A DNA stretch of 64,000 bases from Acanthococcus lagerstroemiae (Eukaryota > Arthropoda > Insecta > Hemiptera > Eriococcidae): positions 30,438,678 to 30,502,677 of the forward strand of contig CM063110.1 of the NCBI GenBank assembly GCA_031841125.1, in the 5' to 3' direction. Made by a program: the position numbers and the translations under genes. The notes below the pieces were generated by a model, which searched no databases, was not told the DNA's origin, and was given only the letters and a program-made list of their open reading frames with translations. Shown here piece after piece: positions 57,513 to 64,000 of the stretch. Position 1 is the stretch's first letter; each line of letters begins with the position of its first letter.

Positions 57513-57546
57513 GAAAAAGGGCCCAAGTGAACTTGGGCCCTTTTTC
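57513..57546. repeat. Perfect 34-nt palindrome, 16-bp stem
   Basis: GAAAAAGGGCCCAAGT and its exact complement flank the two-base spacer GA. It resembles a bacterial intrinsic terminator in shape, but the context is eukaryotic. It may be a micro-foldback or a relic of element ends. Confidence 0.8.
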
Positions 57547-59613
57547 TATGGATGCATTCAATTATTCCCTATCTAGGTGAACCCAGAATTTCTCTTTCTT
57601 TTTATCTGTGTCTTCTTGGCCTTTTTTCCTGGGAGTCGAGATGAAGTAAAATCTTATGTGTTTTCCGAGAAAACAAAGAAATATGAATTCAAGTGCCAGT
57701 CTGCTCTGGAAGTCAGTACTTTCACTTGCTCCCTCGCCTTACAATACAGGACCTGCTCTTTTCTTCGATTCAAAAAAAAAAAAATCTTAAAAGTGAAATG
57801 GTATGTCTACAGAAAATTATGTTGCTGTATGGAAGCCTACCGTAACTATCAGTTTTATCCGGTGATGTAAATAGGGGGGGGGGATATAGAGGTACAAATC
57901 CCCCCCCTCCTCCAAGTCCGGAAAAACGTTGAAGAAGGTTGGTTCTACGGGCTCAGGTGTTGAAAACCCCGAAAAATATTCGCTCGCGATGAAAGGTAAT
58001 TCGGGTTTGCTAAACATTTCAGTACCCTTCGCCCCCCCGCCCCACACAACAGTTCTTAATTTACTCTGCTGATTCCATCGTATTATTTCGTTCACCGCAG
58101 GATAGTTTTGTTTTGTGCAAGTTTCATCTCTTTTCGTAAAGTCTAGAAAAGTTTTCCATTTGGAACAAAATGTCGTCTCTACGCATTTTCAAAATGAGGT
58201 TATTATGTGTTATCTCGATAGGATGACTCCATTGCTTCCTCTGTTTGAAGTGGAGGATACCGACGCAGCAGTTGTTATCTCGGCAGTATCGGTTAGTTGA
58301 TAAGCAATACATTATGTTTGTGTTCGAATGTTCTGTACAGGATAGAGATATGAGCTACCATAGATAGGTTGTTTATTATATAATGATTATCGGGGGGGGG
58401 GGATTTGCATGTTAATTGGAGCAGTTTTACGATGCTAATACAAATTGATACTATTTATGATAGCGTGACGACCGTTTTAAATTGGAATGAATGTTGCTCA
58501 CTAGCTGACATCCCTCCCCTTCCCCATCCTCCCTGGTAATAATTATCATTTTCATGATAGCCGTGACATAGTTAGAATCACTTTTCTTTTCCTCGGGAAC
58601 TCTGATAGAATTCTTGACCAAATTTTCAATTGTCTTCGTAGTCATAAGGACGACTGAAAAGGTAAACCCTATTGGTGATAAGCAATCTGCATTGTTTACA
58701 ATGATCAAAACGTGGTATTTTTGAAGTCGTGCGTTTTTTTCTGCGTTCGTCGCTCTCGTTATCGCTGGTATTGTTTCCTAGAATTGATATTTTCATGTTT
58801 AGATTTACAGGTACACTCATCGTGTGCATGTTACTTCAAGGATTCGCCGAGTTTTGTGGCAGATACCGATTAGATTTACAGATACTTAGCTGTTGTTCGA
58901 AATTCTTATATACCTGGAGTAATGACCTCCGCCTAGTGGCATGACCGTTTATCCGAAAAGAGCAGATTCAGTAAACGAGCCAAAAAAACGCGGTATTTTG
59001 ATTTTCACCTCGTAATTTGGAAAAAACAAACTTTCATGAAAAGATAAACTGTCAGTTTGGGAAAGCAATACGCCTTTTGCCCCCTTCCGCTACTGTGGCC
59101 TTGTTAGTTCTTGTTTCCAAGTCACTCAGAACATTTCGGTTGAAAACGGAATTGCTAACTGGTATCTTAACTAAAGCTTGTTAAATCTTTTTGTGGAGCA
59201 TCAACTCCAGGTCAGAATGATTTGAAAGAATAGGGATTTGAATCGAGAAAAAGTTGGCAAGTATCAAGTTCGAAATCCGAAGGACTTCTCTTTTCGTTTC
59301 TCGACTTTTGATACTCTACTGCGAAGAATTTTCAGCTCTGCCTCTATAGATTTGTTTAAACTTCTAAATGAGTTCCGCTGTGTCTACGTGATTGATGAAG
59401 TACGATTTTAGTCCATGGAACATGCTGAGGACAAGCCATTTTCGGTGCAGTTTGGCAGCACAAAACGCCATTTGGAAGTGTGTTACTATAGAGCATTGCG
59501 AGCACAAGAAATCACGATATCCATATCTTTTCAGTAGCCATCAAAACTGCAGTCATTTCAAGATGGCGGATTTACCCTTCAAAAACAGTCCTGTTTCTCA
59601 CGTTCTACGAATT
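57547..59613. other. Unique DNA, no recognised gene
   Basis: G-runs occur near 57873-57883 and 58392-58401, with C-runs near 57900 and 58032. Open frames of 60-97 codons lack recognisable motifs. Confidence 0.35.
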
Positions 59614-59766
59614 GGGTGTTATCCAGTGTTGCCATCTCTCACAAAATTTCGTGAGGTCTCATGAGTTTTTGAAAAAAACTGGCGCATGATGGGTGCTATC
59701 CAGTGTTGCCATCTCTCACAAAATTTCGTGAGGTCTCATGAGTTTTTGAAAAAACTGGCGCATGAT
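59614..59766. repeat. 77-bp tandem duplication, two nearly identical copies
   Basis: Copy 1 (59614-59690) and copy 2 (59691-59766) differ at one base (GGGTGTTATC against GGGTGCTATC) and one A in a run. The unit includes CCAGTGTTGCCATCTCTC and GTGAGGTCTCATGAG. The near identity suggests a recent event. Confidence 0.9.
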
Positions 59767-60253
59767 GAAGTATAAGCCCCGATGTATTTATTCCTGTGAC
59801 CAACCAAATTTCAAGAATTTCATGAAAGGGATCTGGCAGCACTGGTGTTATCAGTAATGCCAGTGGCACATTAGTGCTCTTTGGTCTCTAGAAACAGCGT
59901 AGGCACGCAGTCGGCTTCGCGTTATTGGGATTTAAACTTGGAATGTCAAGTATTGGCAGCCCGGTATATGTATGTGTGATTACATATAATTTACCGTAAG
60001 CGTGTAGCAAACTTCAACTATCATTAAGACGATTAGAAATCCACTTTCAAAGAAAATTTGTCCTAAATTTAACTGCATCATCACCAAAAAATTGAATCAT
60101 AATCAGTTCTACTGGTAGAATAAATTTTACTCGTTTTTTCCCCTGCTTGAAGATTGTAATTTTTCTATTTGAAAGTACACCTGATCAATGATCACTGATC
60201 ACTCACTCATTTTTACCCGCTAACATCCGCGCAGATGATTTTGCAGCGCACTT

Positions 60254-60970
60254 CAGTGCTTGTTTAGAACCTAGACATGGAGGCTGAGGTGCAAAGACGA
60301 ATACAATCAGCCACAAGGACCTTCTACAAGTTGAGAAGTCGTGTCTTTGATAACCCGTGACATCTGGACCACCACAAAAATAGCGGTCTTTAAAGCTGTG
60401 ATACTACCCTGCTTGCTTTATGCCGGTGAGACTTGGACGCTGTACCGGAAACAGATCAAAGAATTGGAAAAGTTTCAGCAACGCCAGCTGCGCAGAATAT
60501 ACAGGATCAGATGGGACGACTTTATCTCAAATAAGGAAGTGTTGGACAGAGCGGGCTCACTGCCGGTGGAAACAATCATAGAGAGGAGCCAACTGCGATG
60601 GGCTGGGCACATTCGACGCGTGGAAGACACCCAACTCCCTAAAGTCACCCTATATGGTGAGCTAGAGCATGGCGTGAGATCTTCTGGCGGACAGCGGAAG
60701 CGCTACAACGACCAACTGCACACAACACTAAAGAAACTGGAGCTGGAAGATAGCTGGGATAGGCTTGCAGAAGATAGAAGCCGGTGGCAGGGCGTAATCC
60801 GGGACCAAAGAGGATCGGAGCCTAGCAGAAGGAGAGGTGGACCCACTAGAATGCGACACATGCGGCAGAATCATCTCATCCAAAATTAGCATGATCTCGC
60901 ATCTCAAGACCTATAAATAGTGGAAAAATGGAGGAGCAATGGTCGACTACGACTGGCTGAAGAAGAAGAA
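60254..60970 (+). pseudogene. LINE polyprotein C-terminus with zinc-finger tail
   Basis: The region past the reverse transcriptase of an insect LINE is preserved. A frame from the ATG at 60277 (VQRRIQSATRTFYKLRSR) shifts near 60350 into the long frame 60341-60889. That frame carries TKIAVFKAVILPCLLYAGETW, QRQLRRIYRIRW, LDRAGSLPVE, QLRWAGHIRR and LYGELEHG motifs. A second frameshift near 60840 leads to a C-terminal zinc finger at 60852-60920. It has CDTC followed by HLKTY, where the last His of the usual pattern has become Tyr. The 3' end is GAAGAAGAAGAA-rich. The reverse transcriptase and endonuclease are missing. In active elements this tail likely binds nucleic acid. Confidence 0.75.
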
Positions 60971-63900
60971 ATCCCAATATTTCGAGCGTAGAGCTTTTCG
61001 GGCGGCCTTCATCTTCCCTAATCGTTGGAAATTTCAAAAATCAATTTTTGTGAATTACGGTCGGTAAACCGTCTTACACACGTATATTATTTAGGTTTCC
61101 TTCTTTAAAAACGTATGATGCCGAATTTTTGCACTACATAACATCTTGTGTACGCTCATTTGTAGCATCTGACTTGAGACCATCATCGGTCAAAGGAGTA
61201 TTCGATTTGGTATCAGTGATGGGTCATTCATTTTATCGGACGTAAGCGTCAGCGTGTATGCATCGCAATTTGTTGGGCGAGTGTCAAAAAATGACTTGCG
61301 TCACGATAAGATCTGCCATACAAAGTGAAAGAGTGACTAAACCATCCAAAATGTCCTGAGAAATAGACCTAAACCTATTATCAGGAGGTCCCTATCATAG
61401 AACACTGAAATATGGAAATAGTCACATTCTCAATTGACATGGCATATTACTGCGGTAACGTATCAACCAATGTCAAAAATCGGGTTTGATGAAAAAGACT
61501 TCGAGGTTATTTATTGTAAGTCTTTTCTGTGCCCCGGCTGTTCCTCTGCTAAGGTATTTGAAAATTACAAAAAATCAAAGAAAAGTTCATGAAATTATAA
61601 CGTGAAATGTAAAATTATTGCTAGTACTTGACAAGTGCTATCTCTTCCCCTCCCACAATTACTCTTGAGCTCTGGGGCCGTCTATCATGGGATTTTTTAA
61701 ATGTTGCCCTTGTCGAACCTACAAAAATGAAAATTGGCCACCTATGACAAAGATACAGTCAACTTAAAACCTGAAATGACCTTATCCACTACATATAAAG
61801 TGAAAATCCGACTAGTGTGTAGAATCGGAAATGTCGGACTATTCGAGGCGAGTAAAGCCAGTTTGGAATGACCTTCGTCTTTGATAGTTATCAAATTGGG
61901 ATTACCTTCATGATTCTTTATGGTTACAACAATCCATAGTAACAGCCTTCCAAATGACGTTTTGTCCCGCCAAATTGTATCGGGTGTTGGTATTGCCCTC
62001 GGATTACTCTCGATGGTTGCAAATCATTGTAAGCAAGTGCATTACTTGCAACTCGTTCAGTTTTATGACCTACAGTCGATCGTCTACTGTTTATGGGAAG
62101 AATGCGCCGGGGAGAAAATTCAGTTCCAGCTCCTGAAGGCAGATTGTTGAAACCAGACAATAGCAGTACCTCGCCTGTTGCGTCTTACTTCTGTTGGGTA
62201 TGTTTGAGAGCGAGCATTCGCCCATACCTCATCGAAGAGTTGGAACTGAGTACCATTGAACAGCACGCGAAGTCGGAATAACGTTTGTGACAGAGTTAAT
62301 CTGCGAGTATGTTTGGGTGAACATCTACCTTATAATTTCGATGGATCGTTGTTAGAAACATATAAATTCATCTGAATTCATCTTCTTCGGATATTTCTAT
62401 TCTTACTTCTATGAAGTCGCTCTCCGCTCTGCAATCTTCGGAAGAGTAACTCATACAGAGAAAGGGGCGAGTTCATCATACCGAGAGTTACGCAAAACTC
62501 GTTGAAGCGTTGAAAGATGTTCGCGTTGTCGAGCATCTTGAACTTTTAGGCTACTTCGAAAATGATCTTTGTGGTGAACCATCTCGTCGAACGTACGTTA
62601 CCATTACTCTGTTTTATGGCGGTACACCTAAACGCAGACATACATTGACCCTTAACAAAGTCACGAACATCTCGGTATGTCCGTTCAATTGCAAACAATA
62701 TAGTTCCCGCTCGGCTCTCAAATTTACGATTATTGTTCTAGTTCGTATTGTTCGACTCGTATTCCCATTTCAGATTTCCGATTGAAACGTATATATATAC
62801 GTAGTTCATTAGCGAATTTATCAGACATGTTCATTACGGTAATAAAACGATGGTACGAAGAAGTAGAAACCGGGAAAAAAAGGGGGGAAGAATGTATGTA
62901 CAAATCTTCTTCGGAAAACTAAAAATCGTTTATTTTAGGGAAATAATCTCATTCTCGCTCGCTCGCAGTTTACGTATTTTACGCAATTCGTGATCGGTTA
63001 TTTATTCTTTCAAAAACTTATCCTATCCGGTTTCGATCGATGAAAATATTTTAAATAATGGATCGTTTAACGAAAAATTCCTAAAAGAATTTACAACTTT
63101 GTATGTAAGGATTGGTTTTCTCTTTTTCTGTCTCTACCTTTCTTATTCTTTTTTTTTTTTCAGTGTTTTTTGACAGCCTGTATAAAATACTCTTAACTTA
63201 GCTACATTCCACGGCGAAAACTGGTTCGCTGGTTGTATGTTCTTTATATTCGTGTACTAAAAGGTAACCGATAAATACTGATTTAACTCTTGTTTCAGAA
63301 CTGGTTTTGTTTTAGTCTTTTTTCTTTCTTTCTTTTTCTTTCCTTCTCTGCTCAATAATTTTTTTTTTTTTAAATATTGTAAATACACGGTGTTTGCCTT
63401 TCTTCCCCTCTGCATGCTTAATTAATGAGAAAGACAGTTCCCACGATGATAGCGTAGGGTGGTGTGTCAATGTTGGACTTCCCAGTCTGAAGTTGCAGAG
63501 TGCAAAGCTCTGTGACACGACTAGCTCTAAAAGTTGTCCTGAGCACTCGTACTATGTTGTTTTGAATTGTTGTGAGGGTTGGTTTAGGTTCCTCCATCAG
63601 CCTTAAGGAAAATGAATATCGAAGGACATTAGCGAAGCCAGTTTTGTGAAGAGCGTTTCTGACCTACATTTTAGAAGCTGGTCTCCTCCTGTTGCTAGAA
63701 TAACGCTGTACGTACTTCATGCCGAAAACAATCAAAAATCATTTGCGACAACAATTTTTTTTCAAAATTCAACATTTTGTGTTGTTATGATGAAAAACTG
63801 TAGTTCTTCCAAAAACAGTTGACCTTACAGTAGTTTGAAGTTGGGTCCTTTTCGACTACCTACAACTAGTGGGAGGATATTCATGAACGAATGGTATCTT

Positions 63901-64000
63901 CAGAGTGTCCATACTAGGATGATTAGCGTGCTCTGCTTAGAGGACCAGTCGTGGATGAAAATCTGTCGATGTCGACGCTTGGTCAGCATTTTGCATTCAG
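60971..64000. other. Unique DNA to window end, no recognised gene
   Basis: T-rich and TTTC-rich runs occur near 63160 and 63310-63372. Open frames such as 62510-62785 (91 codons) have no recognised motif. No bounded mobile element or RNA gene was supported. Confidence 0.35.

Noticed and set aside
57513..57546. Intrinsic (rho-independent) terminator
   Set aside because: The shape fits but the genome is eukaryotic and no upstream gene exists.

Overview
The window looks like nuclear, AT-rich DNA of an arthropod, most likely an insect; I cannot name the species. No operon-like or densely coding organisation is present. Almost every open reading frame that resembles a known protein belongs to a decayed transposable element (TE): RTE-like and Cys-His-tailed LINEs, a Penelope-like element, BEL/Pao and Ty3/gypsy fragments, hAT and piggyBac transposons. 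Two tRNA-derived SINEs and many miniature elements (MITEs) are also present. No intact host gene could be supported. A host gene could still run through the window as introns with short exons I cannot recognise.

Layout. 1-10 kb: mostly unique DNA with a promoter-like X-box/CCAAT/CRE cluster (1.2 kb), an RTE LINE 3' end with target-site duplication (TSD) at 1.85-2.2 kb, two foldback elements (2.3-2.9 and 4.1-4.4 kb) and two small hAT-type MITEs. 10-15 kb: old tandem segmental duplicates, the first carrying a SINE with a perfect 11-bp TSD and a 241-bp palindrome. 16-20 kb: a recent 180-bp tandem duplication and weakly self-similar sequence. 20-30 kb: nested MITEs built from short repeated words, plus a Penelope-like reverse transcriptase fragment. 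31-39.5 kb: a dense TE nest in the order RTE LINE, SINE, Harbinger-like element holding a BEL/Pao 3' end, hAT element (with a MITE inside), piggyBac-like element (with a second hAT inside). 39.5-42 kb: GC-rich, CpG-rich unique DNA. 42-50 kb: more CAGGG-ended elements, a Ty3/gypsy gag fragment whose LTR is a 257-bp palindrome, and a second copy of the MITE found at 35.7 kb. 50.4-51.7 kb: a long degenerate array of a GACTC-like word. 52-64 kb: mainly unique DNA with one hAT element, a 77-bp tandem duplication and a LINE 3' end.

The most interesting signal is a family of non-coding elements with termini like CAGGGTGTCTAC. At least four copies have perfect 5-bp TSDs (CGTAG, AACTA, TTTTA, TTCAA). 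Each copy carries an array of a short word next to its ends, and the word differs between subfamilies. Second is the near-perfectly palindromic LTR at 44943-45199. All boundaries and TSDs were read by eye from the sequence; protein family names come from motif recognition, not from searches.
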